From Flavobacterium anhuiense (GTDB lineage Bacteria > Bacteroidota > Bacteroidia > Flavobacteriales > Flavobacteriaceae): a stretch of DNA of 64,000 nucleotides. Positions within the stretch are counted from its first letter, which is position 1, and each line of letters opens with the position of its first letter. The notes below the pieces were generated by a model that searched no databases, had not been told where the DNA came from, and saw only the letters and a list, made by a program, of their open reading frames with translations. The DNA is taken from NCBI RefSeq assembly GCF_900101855.1, contig NZ_FMVC01000002.1:287328-351327 (forward strand), in the 5' to 3' direction. Positions 35,045-42,841 of this stretch are shown piece by piece. The position numbers and the translations under genes were made by a program.

Positions 35045-35473
35045 TTATTCTCCAGTATAAAGAATCTTACCTGCTTTTTTCAAAACATAACCTTTCCACG
35101 GAATCAACTGCCAGTCGCCGTTAATCCAAGAATCACCTTCTGATTTTCTTTCTAAAATAATGGATTCTTTTTGAGTATCTAGGAAAAGCTCTGCTTTATT
35201 TCCGTCAAAAATTACATAGGAAACGGTAGAATATGCTTTTCCATCTTCAGCATGATTTAGTCTTGTGCTGTTTTCAAAAACTCTAATGCATTCTTTTTTC
35301 AAAACCGACCAAGTATAGCCTGCCGAAGCTTTGCATCCATGAGAGTCGGAATCTCCTCCAACGACAGCTTCCTTTTCAGGTTCTTTTGGAGTTGTGCTTG
35401 CATTTTCTTGAGAAACTTTTTTTCCGCAAGAAATTGCACTTGCCATAATCAAAAACAAAAACATCTTTTTCAT
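35045..35473 (-). CDS. Lipoprotein of unknown function
   Basis: A 142-residue lipoprotein with a signal peptide and lipobox (SAISCGKK, Cys about 16) and a polar linker. A domain with conserved Cys and Trp residues follows (HGCKASAGYTWSVLKKECIR, GDWQLIPWKGYVLKK). It resembles a small Bacteroidota lipoprotein family, and no activity can be named. It lies directly after another secreted protein gene on the same strand, separated by a terminator hairpin. Confidence 0.65.
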   Translation of the reverse strand: MKKMFLFLIMASAISCGKKVSQENASTTPKEPEKEAVVGGDSDSHGCKASAGYTWSVLKKECIRVFENSTRLNHAEDGKAYSTVSYVIFDGNKAELFLDTQKESIILERKSEGDSWINGDWQLIPWKGYVLKKAGKILYTGE

Positions 35474-35498
35474 AATCCTATTTATTTAAAAGTCAAAA

Positions 35499-35526
35499 AA
35501 AAATAGGATTAAAAAATCCTATTTTT
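35499..35526 (-). terminator. Terminator overlapping a stop codon
   Basis: Twelve-base perfect arms (35499-35510 and 35515-35526, aaaaataggatt and its complement). The stop codon of the gene ending at 35519 lies inside the upstream arm. On the minus strand a T-run follows. Confidence 0.8.
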
Positions 35527-36022
35527 GATATAACCAAGTTTGATTTATTTCAAAGGTAATATTATCATCATTATCAACAAAGTATTTTAACAAGACTTCT
35601 CCCCATAATTCTCCATTACTGTAATCTGCAATGATCCATCTATGGTTTAAAATTTTTACTTTATTAATGATAAATTTGTTTGGCCCAATCTGATCTTGTC
35701 CCGTGTAAGGATTCCCTTTTGGATTAGAATTAAAGTCCAATAACTTTTCTGTCACAACCGGAATCAGTTTTTCGTATAAAATTACTTTTCCTCCAGAAGC
35801 GCTGTTATCGAAGTAGTTTTGCGCATTTTCGTTGTGTTCTAAAGAAAAATAATCTGCTTCTGCCAATTTATTTTTCATCAAACTAATGCTGTCTCTTAAC
35901 TTCTTAGTGGTTTTATCATATCGCTCTTGTCCAAATTTTACTTCTCCGCTATAAAACGAATACGTAAAAACATTCATCAAGATGGCAAGAATAAAAAGAT
36001 AAAGCATTAAAGATTTTTTCAT
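35519..36022 (-). CDS. Membrane-anchored protein of unknown function
   Basis: A 167-residue protein with one N-terminal hydrophobic helix (about 5-22), then a short polar, partly coiled-coil stretch (KKLRDSISLMKNKLAEADYF) and a C-terminal domain that looks like an alpha+beta fold (HRWIIADYSNGELWGEVLLK). No catalytic motif is visible. It starts 12 nt after the end of the upstream MBL hydrolase gene and probably shares its transcript. Confidence 0.6.
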   Translation of the reverse strand: MKKSLMLYLFILAILMNVFTYSFYSGEVKFGQERYDKTTKKLRDSISLMKNKLAEADYFSLEHNENAQNYFDNSASGGKVILYEKLIPVVTEKLLDFNSNPKGNPYTGQDQIGPNKFIINKVKILNHRWIIADYSNGELWGEVLLKYFVDNDDNITFEINQTWLYQK

Positions 36023-36034
36023 TGTGTGGTATAA

Positions 36035-36799
36035 TTAAATTGTAATTTCTAAATTGTCGTAAGCCAGAAAAACATTTTCAGGAAGCTGTTTCTGAACTTC
36101 TTCATGAAAACCTAAAACATGGCTGATATGAGTTAAATAAGCTCTTTCAGGCTTAACCAAATTAATAAAATCAAGTGCTTCTTGAAGATTAAAATGAGTA
36201 TCGTGAGGTTCAACACGCAACGCATTTACAACGAGAACTTTTATTCCTTTCAGCTTCTCAACTTCAGCTTGTTCAATTGTTTTTACATCGGTCAAATAGG
36301 CAAAATCTTCTATTCGATAACCAAAAACCTGAAGATCGCCATGCATAGCGTTTATCGGAATTGCCATTTTATCTCCAACGGCAAAAGATGCATTATTTTG
36401 CACTTCGATCGTTTTTACGCTTGGAGCTCCTGGATATTTATTTACAGTCTCAAAAACATAATCGAAACGACGTCTTAGATTATCTAAAACGCGTTTATGT
36501 CCATAAATCGGAATTTCTCCTTGTCTGAAATTAAACGGACGAATATCATCTAAACCAGCAGTGTGATCAGAATGTTCGTGGGTAAAAAGAATTGCATCGA
36601 GCTTTCGGCACCCGCATGAAAGCATCTGCTGTCGGAAATCAGGACCGCAATCTATCACATACGAATGCTCCTCCCATGTTATCCAAATGGACACACGAAG
36701 CCTTTTATCCTTAGCATCAGTGCTTTTACAAACTGGATGATCGATTCCGATAATTGGAATGCCTTGAGAAGTACCTGTACCTAAAAAATAAACCTTCAA
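36035..36799 (-). CDS. MBL-fold metallo-hydrolase (PhnP-like)
   Basis: A 254-residue metallo-beta-lactamase-fold hydrolase. The metal site is THEHSDHTAGLDDIRP (HxHxDH), with further ligands in MHGDLQVFGYRIEDFAYLTD and in the C-terminal THISHVLGFHEE. An N-terminal GTGTSQGIPIIGIDHPVC matches PhnP-like phosphodiesterases. The exact substrate is unknown; cyclic phosphodiesters are likely from the family. A minus-strand -7-like element (TATTTTTG) is at 36818-36825. It is divergent from the 486-residue gene. Confidence 0.85.
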   Translation of the reverse strand: MKVYFLGTGTSQGIPIIGIDHPVCKSTDAKDKRLRVSIWITWEEHSYVIDCGPDFRQQMLSCGCRKLDAILFTHEHSDHTAGLDDIRPFNFRQGEIPIYGHKRVLDNLRRRFDYVFETVNKYPGAPSVKTIEVQNNASFAVGDKMAIPINAMHGDLQVFGYRIEDFAYLTDVKTIEQAEVEKLKGIKVLVVNALRVEPHDTHFNLQEALDFINLVKPERAYLTHISHVLGFHEEVQKQLPENVFLAYDNLEITI

Positions 36800-36888
36800 T
36801 TGAACTTAATTTTTTTACAAAAATAGATTATTTCTCTTTCATTAGACTGCTAATTTACTAACTTTGTAACAAATCTATTTAAAACAAA

Positions 36889-38349
36889 ATGGGTACAGAA
36901 ATAAAACTCAAAGGTGACAAGGTCATCGAACAGATTCCTTCTATAAAAGACAAAGCGTTACGCATTAATTTAAACGAAAATATTTACGGAACATTTGCTG
37001 AAATTGGCGCTGGACAGGAAACTGTTAGACACTTTTTCAGATCGGGAGGTTCGTCGGGAACTATTGCAAAAGCCATGTCTGCCTATGATAAAGATTTCAG
37101 TGATGCTGTTTATGGAGCTGAAAGCGACGGAAGATATGTTACCGAAGAGCGATTAAAAAAAATGCTTACCCATGAAGGACAAATCATCGAAGAGCGTTTA
37201 AGCCGAGAAAAACACCCAACAAAACTTTTTTTCAGTTATGCCAATACCGTTGCGACAATAGATTTTGCTAAACAATTTAAAGGTCACGGATGGGTTGGAA
37301 TTCGATACCAAATTGAACCAGACGAAGCTTATAACGAAATTATTCTTCACATTCGTTTTAAAGAAACTGATGCTAGATTACAGCAAGAAACACTTGGTAT
37401 TTTAGGAGTTAACTTAATTTACGGTGCTTTTTACAAATACAACGATCCAAAACGATTACTTCGTTACTTATACGATCACTTAGATAAAGATCAATTAGAG
37501 ATCGATACCATTAACTTTTCTGGACCGCGTTTTGCCGATGTAGACAATCGTCTGATGAGTTTGCAATTGGTTAAAAACGGAATGACAGATGCTGTAATGT
37601 TTAACCCAGAGGGGAAAAACATTCTGCCGGCTGCTATCTTATACAAAAAGAATCTTTTGGCTTTAAGAGGAAGTTTCCGTCCTGTTACGAAAGTAAACAT
37701 GGATATGTATGAGAAATCATTAAAAATGTTCCTTGAAGAAAATAAGGTTGAAAAAAACAATACGCTTGTTATTTTTGAAATCACACTTTCGAATTTACGT
37801 TCTGATGGTGAAATTGACGAACGTGACTTTATGGACAGAGCCGAATTACTTTGCTCTCTTGGCCAAACGGTTATGATTTCAAATTTCCAAGAATACTATA
37901 AAGTGGTAGAATACTTCGCCAATTATACTAAAGCCCGTATGGGATTAGCAATGGGTGTAAACAACCTTGTCGATATTTTTGACGAGAAATACTATCGCCA
38001 CTTAAGCGGAGGAATATTAGAAGCTTTTGGAAAATTATTCTACCGTGATATGAAAGTTTTCTTATATCCAATGTTAGATGAAGATGGAACTTTAATGAAT
38101 TCAAATAACTTAAAAGTTCATCCGAGAATGAAAGAATTGTACAAATTCTTTAAATTCAACGGAAAAGTGGTTGATATTGAAGATTACGATCCAAATATCT
38201 TAGATGTATTCTCTAGAGAAGTTTTAAAAATGATCAACCAAGGCAAAAAAGGATGGGAACCGATGCTTCCTTCCGGTATTGCAGAATTAATCAAGGAACA
38301 CCATCTTTTTGGATACCATCCACAGAAAGAATTAGAACAAAATACGTAA
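36889..38349 (+). CDS. Conserved protein of unknown function, 486 residues
   Basis: A long soluble protein without signal peptide, membrane helix or a nucleotide-binding motif that I recognise. Its N-terminal part has an invariant-looking stretch with paired Gly and Ser (HFFRSGGSSGTIAKAMSAYD), and the C-terminal part is rich in aromatic residues. The sequence reads as a well-folded cytosolic protein with near-even codon use and is likely conserved across Bacteroidota. I do not recognise the family with certainty and give no function. TAACTTTG at 36859-36866 may be the -7 element of its promoter. A strong hairpin terminator follows the stop. Confidence 0.75.
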   Translation: MGTEIKLKGDKVIEQIPSIKDKALRINLNENIYGTFAEIGAGQETVRHFFRSGGSSGTIAKAMSAYDKDFSDAVYGAESDGRYVTEERLKKMLTHEGQIIEERLSREKHPTKLFFSYANTVATIDFAKQFKGHGWVGIRYQIEPDEAYNEIILHIRFKETDARLQQETLGILGVNLIYGAFYKYNDPKRLLRYLYDHLDKDQLEIDTINFSGPRFADVDNRLMSLQLVKNGMTDAVMFNPEGKNILPAAILYKKNLLALRGSFRPVTKVNMDMYEKSLKMFLEENKVEKNNTLVIFEITLSNLRSDGEIDERDFMDRAELLCSLGQTVMISNFQEYYKVVEYFANYTKARMGLAMGVNNLVDIFDEKYYRHLSGGILEAFGKLFYRDMKVFLYPMLDEDGTLMNSNNLKVHPRMKELYKFFKFNGKVVDIEDYDPNILDVFSREVLKMINQGKKGWEPMLPSGIAELIKEHHLFGYHPQKELEQNT

Positions 38350-38352
38350 TAT

Positions 38353-38380
38353 AAAAGTCCCTTATCGGGACTTTTTTTTT
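38353..38380 (+). terminator. Terminator after the 486-residue gene
   Basis: Nine-base perfect arms (38353-38361 and 38367-38375, aaaagtccc and its complement) with a 5-base loop and a run of ten T. Confidence 0.9.
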
Positions 38381-38383
38381 TAG

Positions 38384-38454
38384 TTTTCAGTCTCAGTTTT
38401 CAGTCACAGTTTTCAGTCTCAGTGAGCACTGAAAACTGAGACTGCGACTTAAAA
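38384..38454. repeat. Three 13-bp tandem units with an inverted tail
   Basis: Units ttttcagtctcag, ttttcagtcacag and ttttcagtctcag run from 38384 to 38422, followed by a reverse-sense tail (actgaaaactgagactgcga). The array lies between a terminator and the peroxiredoxin gene. Confidence 0.75.
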
Positions 38455-38907
38455 CTATTTCAAAATCTGAGAAGCATGTTCTTTTGTTTTTACATTCTCA
38501 ACTACTTCTTCGATAGTTCCTTTTTCGTCGATTACAAAAGTAGTTCTGTGAATCCCGTCGTATTCTTTTCCCATAAATTTCTTCGGTCCCCAAACTCCAA
38601 AAGCATTGATAACCGATTTGTCTTCATCTGCGATTAACGGGAAAGGCAATTCGTATTTTTCTTTGAATTTTACTTGCGCTTTTGCACTGTCAGCGCTTAC
38701 TCCTAAAAGTTCGTAATTATTGGCTTGAAAACGGTGAAAATTATCTCTTAAATCGCAAGCCTCGGCTGTGCATCCTGGCGTACTTGCTTTTGGATAAAAG
38801 AAAACAACTAATTTTTTACCTGCATAATCTGTCAGTTTATGTGTTTTTCCGTCTTGATCTGTTCCCGAAAAGTTTGGCGCTTTATCTCCTGCTTTTAGTG
38901 TTGTCAT
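38455..38907 (-). CDS. bcp: Thioredoxin-dependent thiol peroxidase (Bcp/PrxQ)
   Basis: A 150-residue peroxiredoxin of the PrxQ/Bcp branch. The peroxidatic cysteine is Cys46 in KASTPGCTAEACDLRD, with the resolving Cys51 five residues on, as in atypical two-cysteine PrxQ. It reduces H2O2 and organic peroxides with thioredoxin in the cytosol. Length agrees with E. coli Bcp (156). It is preceded by a repeat-rich gap and probably expressed alone. Confidence 0.93.
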   Translation of the reverse strand: MTTLKAGDKAPNFSGTDQDGKTHKLTDYAGKKLVVFFYPKASTPGCTAEACDLRDNFHRFQANNYELLGVSADSAKAQVKFKEKYELPFPLIADEDKSVINAFGVWGPKKFMGKEYDGIHRTTFVIDEKGTIEEVVENVKTKEHASQILK

Positions 38908-39013
38908 ATATTTTTATTTTAGATTGTTAATTTTAGATATTAGATTAAAAAACAAAGATAACTGATAACTATTTACCGAGCTAATAACTCATAACTCATA
39001 ATGCATAACTTAT

Positions 39014-39154
39014 TTGCCCCAGATTGAAGTGAAAACCCCGGAATTATGATAGCTTACATTTTTTGTATTTAAAAAGCGACCGAAGGAAGCTCTTTTAAAT
39101 ACTTAAAAATGTTGCTAGCATAATGAGGAGTTGAAACGGAAAGCTGGATTAGGC
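39014..39154 (+). repeat. Dispersed structured element, copy B
   Basis: It opens with ttgccccagattgaagtgaa and closes with gagttgaaacggaaagctgg then attaggc. The inner part can fold into a long hairpin: gtatttaaaa pairs with ttttaaatac, extended outward by agcttacatttt against aaaatgttgct. The end blocks resemble copy A at 25249-25329, in the opposite strand sense. It is the main content of the 292-base gap 38908-39199. Confidence 0.5.
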
Positions 39155-39199
39155 ACATCATTAAAATTATACTATTTTTACAGCATTAAAAATACGGAA

Positions 39200-39862
39200 A
39201 TGAATAAAGAAGCTCGCGTACAATTTGTTATCGACACCTTAAAAGAACTCTACCCTACTATACCTGTTCCGCTTGACCATAAAGATCCTTACACGCTTTT
39301 AATTGCAGTTTTATTATCTGCTCAATGCACAGATGTTCGCGTGAATCAGATTACGCCACTTTTGTTCGCTAAAGCTGATAATCCGTACGATATGGTCAAA
39401 ATGTCTATTGAGGAAATCAAAGAAATTATACGCCCGTGCGGTTTGTCTCCAATGAAATCAAAAGGAATTCATGGTTTATCTGAAATTTTGATTGAAAAAC
39501 ATAATGGAGAGGTTCCGCAAAGTTTTGAAGCCCTAGAAGCTTTACCTGCAGTTGGTCATAAAACGGCAAGTGTTGTCATGTCACAAGCCTTTGGTGTTCC
39601 AGCTTTTCCTGTAGATACACATATTCATAGATTGATGTACCGATGGAATTTATCTAATGGGAAAAATGTTGCGCAGACTGAAAAAGATGCGAAGAGATTA
39701 TTCCCGAGAGAATTATGGAATGACTTACATTTGCAGATTATTTGGTACGGCCGAGAATATTCTCCTGCGCGCGGATGGAATTTAGAGAAAGATATCATCA
39801 CGAGAACTGTCGGAAAAAAATCTCTAATTGAAGAATTGCAAAAAACAGCATCAAAAAAATAA
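39200..39862 (+). CDS. nth: Endonuclease III homologue without the iron-sulfur cluster motif
   Basis: A 220-residue base-excision DNA glycosylase/AP lyase. ATG at 39200 matches the family start; the 23 upstream codons lie inside a repeat element and are rejected. The HhH motif is LPAVGHKTASVVM with catalytic Lys121, followed by catalytic Asp139 in FPVDTHIHRL. In E. coli Nth the end of the protein carries C-x6-C-x2-C-x5-C. Here the same region reads WYGREYSPARGWNLEKDII and has no cysteine, so no 4Fe-4S cluster can bind in the usual place. The fold and catalytic pair are otherwise complete. Confidence 0.92.
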   Translation: MNKEARVQFVIDTLKELYPTIPVPLDHKDPYTLLIAVLLSAQCTDVRVNQITPLLFAKADNPYDMVKMSIEEIKEIIRPCGLSPMKSKGIHGLSEILIEKHNGEVPQSFEALEALPAVGHKTASVVMSQAFGVPAFPVDTHIHRLMYRWNLSNGKNVAQTEKDAKRLFPRELWNDLHLQIIWYGREYSPARGWNLEKDIITRTVGKKSLIEELQKTASKK

Positions 39863-39925
39863 GGCACAAAGATAAAAATCTCTGCGCCTTTGTTACTTTG
39901 CAACTTTATGCCTTTTAACAGGAAA

Positions 39926-40990
39926 CTACATTCCCGCTTTCAAAGCATTATATTCTGCTGTCATATCAAGCGATCTGTAGACACCCAACAGCGTTTTTGT
40001 TGCATCTTGATTTTTTGGTTCAAGCGTAAGCACTTTTTTCAGATACGGAATTGCACTTCTTGTGATGTCGTCTTTTCTGGCATTCAGCTTATCATACTTC
40101 TGCATCTCAGCTGGCGAAGTTCCCAGTGATGAAATTTCATCCGCTAAATCTTTCTTAATTTGCAATTTCAAATAAGCCAAATTGATATAAGCATCTATAT
40201 AATTCGGATCTAATTCTAAAACATAATTATAAATGGATTCCGCTTTCGAATAATCCTTTTTCTCAAGATATGCATAAGCCAAATTGTTGTTCACTTCTAT
40301 TTTTTTAGAAGGCAAAGATTCTGTTCTTGGCTTTTCATAAAGACCTTGCTGTATAGCCGATTCTCGAGCTTTTGGCGAAATGAAAACATCTTCTTCCTTT
40401 GTTTTCTTATTTGTAGCGTAATACAAAACACCTTTTCCTGAATAATTAATCTTTTTTAGAAGTTCATAATAAGTCACAGCGGCATTGTAATCTTTTGCAT
40501 TAATAGAAGAAGAGGCCGCATTGTACAAGTTTAAAGTATCTTTCTTGTCGAATAAATATACCTTATAACTTTTCTCGGCACTTTCTTTATATTTTCCAGC
40601 ATTAAAATCTGCCATAGCTCCATTTACAAGACTGGCTTTCATGTCTTTTAAAGCCATATTAGCTTTAACAGTCCATTTAAATTTTCCTGATTCGTTCTCG
40701 TACAAAAATACATCTTGATATGATTGCGATGCCAATGTAAAATTATTTGCTGCATCTATATTTTTTACAGCCAAATCTTTTAAAACGTTCCCTTTTAAGA
40801 AGTAGTAATCAGATTTGTCTTCATCAGATGCGTTAAGAATAAGATATTCTGTCTTAGTTAAAATCGCTAAAGCTTCCTGGCTATTTCCTTTATCAAATAA
40901 AGACTGTGCTTCCTTAATTTTGTCTTTTTGGGCAAATGCGCCAATACTTATCATCAATAAGCATGACAACACTTTAATGTTCTCTTTCAT
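39926..40990 (-). CDS. Exported TPR-repeat protein
   Basis: A 354-residue protein with a signal peptide (about 1-20, ending SIGAFAQ) and tetratricopeptide-like helices throughout, clearest in NNLAYAYLEKKDYSKAESIY and VLELDPNYIDAYINLAYLKL (about 234-276). The layout suggests a periplasmic scaffold for protein contacts. Partners are unknown. The gene has no close neighbour on its strand; the upstream gap is long and AT-rich. Confidence 0.82.
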   Translation of the reverse strand: MKENIKVLSCLLMISIGAFAQKDKIKEAQSLFDKGNSQEALAILTKTEYLILNASDEDKSDYYFLKGNVLKDLAVKNIDAANNFTLASQSYQDVFLYENESGKFKWTVKANMALKDMKASLVNGAMADFNAGKYKESAEKSYKVYLFDKKDTLNLYNAASSSINAKDYNAAVTYYELLKKINYSGKGVLYYATNKKTKEEDVFISPKARESAIQQGLYEKPRTESLPSKKIEVNNNLAYAYLEKKDYSKAESIYNYVLELDPNYIDAYINLAYLKLQIKKDLADEISSLGTSPAEMQKYDKLNARKDDITRSAIPYLKKVLTLEPKNQDATKTLLGVYRSLDMTAEYNALKAGM

Positions 40991-41433
40991 TTTGCGGTTA
41001 AGTTTTGGTGATTAAATGATTTTCTTAGTTTGTTTTGAGGTACAGTAATAAGAGATAATTAAACTGGATTGAAAATTACCTTTATTACCATTTTATGAGA
41101 AACATTTGCTGGTCCAAATTGTCACTCAATAATCAAATGGGCATCAAACTTAACAAAATAAAGCAGGGTAGTTTTTCTTCATAAACAATCTGTTTTGGGG
41201 TTAAATATTTAATTCTTAATGTATTGTTTTTCTAATTTTTAACTTAAACTGAATTTTCAATGCGAATAATCCTTTACAAAAGCATTTATACCGAATAAAA
41301 AATTAGTTTTTTAACTAAAATAGAATTAAAAATCAAACAAACACATAAAATCCAATCAAAATATTAAATTTTAACAAATTAGAGAGAAAAATGCTGTAAA
41401 ACCTTATACTTTTTTACACAAAAAAATTTAAAA
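40991..41433. other. AT-rich intergenic stretch without a gene
   Basis: About 440 bases of AT-rich sequence between the TPR protein start and the terminator of the sigma factor transcript. I see no ORF of plausible coding quality, no tRNA-like fold and no repeat family. It may hold the promoter of the TPR gene, but no TTG/TAnnTTTG pair stands out. Confidence 0.5.
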
Positions 41434-41477
41434 CAAAAAAACTCACTACTTGTATATAGAATATACAAACAGTGAGC
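41434..41477 (-). terminator. Terminator of the sigma factor-small ORF transcript
   Basis: Arms ctcactacttgtatat (41442-41457) and atatacaaacagtgag (41462-41477) pair with two adjacent mismatches. On the minus strand the stem is followed by a T-run (41434-41441). It lies 64 bases after the small ORF stop. Confidence 0.6.
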
Positions 41478-41540
41478 TCTTAAACCAAAACGACCATTTG
41501 GTTTGTTTTTTATAAACATCCGACAGGAGCAGTGGGCTGT

Positions 41541-41684
41541 TTAGTTAGCTATAATCTCAAAATTTTTATCGTCGATCTTAACAACAGTCAAGGCTTTCGA
41601 GTAATTCAATAAAAAAGAAACGACTTCTTTTTTAGGTTTAAGATTTTTAGAAGCTAGTGCTTTTTTTGAGTAAATTTTCCCCAT
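41541..41684 (-). CDS. Small basic protein of 47 residues
   Basis: An ATG-initiated frame of 47 codons, too short for most gene callers, which reads MGKIYSKKALASKNLKPKK and then a segment predicted as helix and strand (VVSFLLNYSKALTVVKIDDK). It starts 50 nt downstream of the sigma factor stop on the same strand and ends before a hairpin terminator, so it should be on the sigma factor transcript. The basic N-terminal part and hydrophobic C-terminal part look like a real small protein. I do not know a function; a link to the sigma factor is only positional. Confidence 0.6.
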   Translation of the reverse strand: MGKIYSKKALASKNLKPKKEVVSFLLNYSKALTVVKIDDKNFEIIAN

Positions 41685-41734
41685 ACTATCAAAATGTTTT
41701 ATACTAGTATAACGGGCTAATTATCAAAATAGTA

Positions 41735-42319
41735 TTAGTTGGTTAAAATAATTTGATGTTTATCTATTATTTTTCTCAAATTCATCAGTGCATAACGCAT
41801 TCTTCCAAGCGCCGTATTGATGCTTACGCCAGTTACTTCTGAGATTTCCTTAAAACTCATATCTTGGTACATACGCATTACAAGCACCTCTTTTTGATCT
41901 TCTGGAAGTTCTTGGATTAGTTTTTTTAAATCAAGTTCTACTTGATCTACAATCATTTTGCCTTCAATTGTAAGCGCATCATCTGACATAATAGAGAAGA
42001 TAGAAAATTCTTCTGTTTCTCTGTACATTGGCATCTTCTTAGTTTTTCTAAAATGATCCACGATTAGGTTATGAGAAATACGCATTACCCAAGGCAAAAA
42101 TTTACCTTCTTCGTTATACGAATTGCTTTTTAAAGTTTTAATTACTTTAATAAATGTGTCTTGAAAAATATCATTTGAAATATCTCTATCAGCGATCTTA
42201 GAATATATAAAACCATATATCTTAGATTCGTGCCTTTTTATTAATGTTGCCAGCGCAGCTTCGCTACCGTCAACATAACTTTTTACTAATAGAGCGTCTG
42301 GAGTATGCAGATCAGCCAT
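41735..42319 (-). CDS. ECF-like sigma-70 family RNA polymerase sigma factor
   Basis: A 194-residue sigma factor with region 2 (YGFIYSKIADRDISNDIFQD, promoter-melting FLPWVMRISHNLIVDHFRKT) and region 4 (LPEDQKEVLVMRMYQDMSFK, EISEVTGVSINTALGRMRYA). Regions 1 and 3 are absent, as in the ECF group. No anti-sigma gene is adjacent, only the 47-residue small ORF downstream. An inverted repeat at 42323-42375 stands right before the start codon. Confidence 0.92.
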   Translation of the reverse strand: MADLHTPDALLVKSYVDGSEAALATLIKRHESKIYGFIYSKIADRDISNDIFQDTFIKVIKTLKSNSYNEEGKFLPWVMRISHNLIVDHFRKTKKMPMYRETEEFSIFSIMSDDALTIEGKMIVDQVELDLKKLIQELPEDQKEVLVMRMYQDMSFKEISEVTGVSINTALGRMRYALMNLRKIIDKHQIILTN

Positions 42320-42841
42320 AATAACTACTTTTTTAGTTTTATTTTAAAATTTGGAGTATTTTCTAAAAAGTAGTTTTTTTATATAGGCGTATCTTTTTTT
42401 GGTTATGTTAATATTGTGACCAAATTTAACAAATTTTACTTTTAAAAAGCAAATAAAATCATTAATTATTATTAGTAAAACTTTTATTAATGTATAATAA
42501 ACATAAAATTTACGTAAAAAGAGCTAAAAATCCGTAAAATAAAAGCGCTCAAAAAGTGTTAAAAAACAAACGTAAATACCTTACAATTAACAAAATAAAG
42601 TTTAATCACTGCACTAAATTTAAATTTAAATTACAATTTTTCCTGAAATAAATCGACAAATTCTCGATAATTTTCTAAAAAAGACTTTAAACTACATCTT
42701 TTGTATTTGAAAAACAGATTTTTTTTTTCAAAAGATTTTATTAGAAAGCTTTTTATTATGATAAAATAGTTAAGATTTGGAACTAAATCCTTAACTAAAT
42801 CCAATTCAAAATTGATTACTTTTGTAAAAATTGACTTTTTT
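42320..42841. other. 522-base divergent promoter region, sigma factor and uvrA
   Basis: Long AT-rich gap between divergent genes. Next to the sigma factor start it has an inverted repeat (42323-42335 against 42364-42375). Next to uvrA it has TACTTTTG (42817-42824), a match to the -7 consensus but without a clear -33 element. No gene is visible; the antisense frame that crosses into uvrA is not credible. Confidence 0.5.
42323..42375 (-). promoter_or_regulatory. Inverted repeat immediately upstream of the sigma factor start
   Basis: Arms aactactttttta (42323-42335) and taaaaagtagtt (42364-42375) are complementary apart from one extra base, around a 28-base spacer. It starts 3 bases from the sigma factor ATG, and may be an operator or a leader hairpin. 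Confidence 0.4.

Noticed and set aside
38384..38454. CRISPR array
   Set aside because: The units are 13 bp without unique spacers, and no cas gene is present.
39131..39199. 23 extra N-terminal codons of endonuclease III
   Set aside because: They are read from the dispersed element at 39014-39154 and do not resemble the family.
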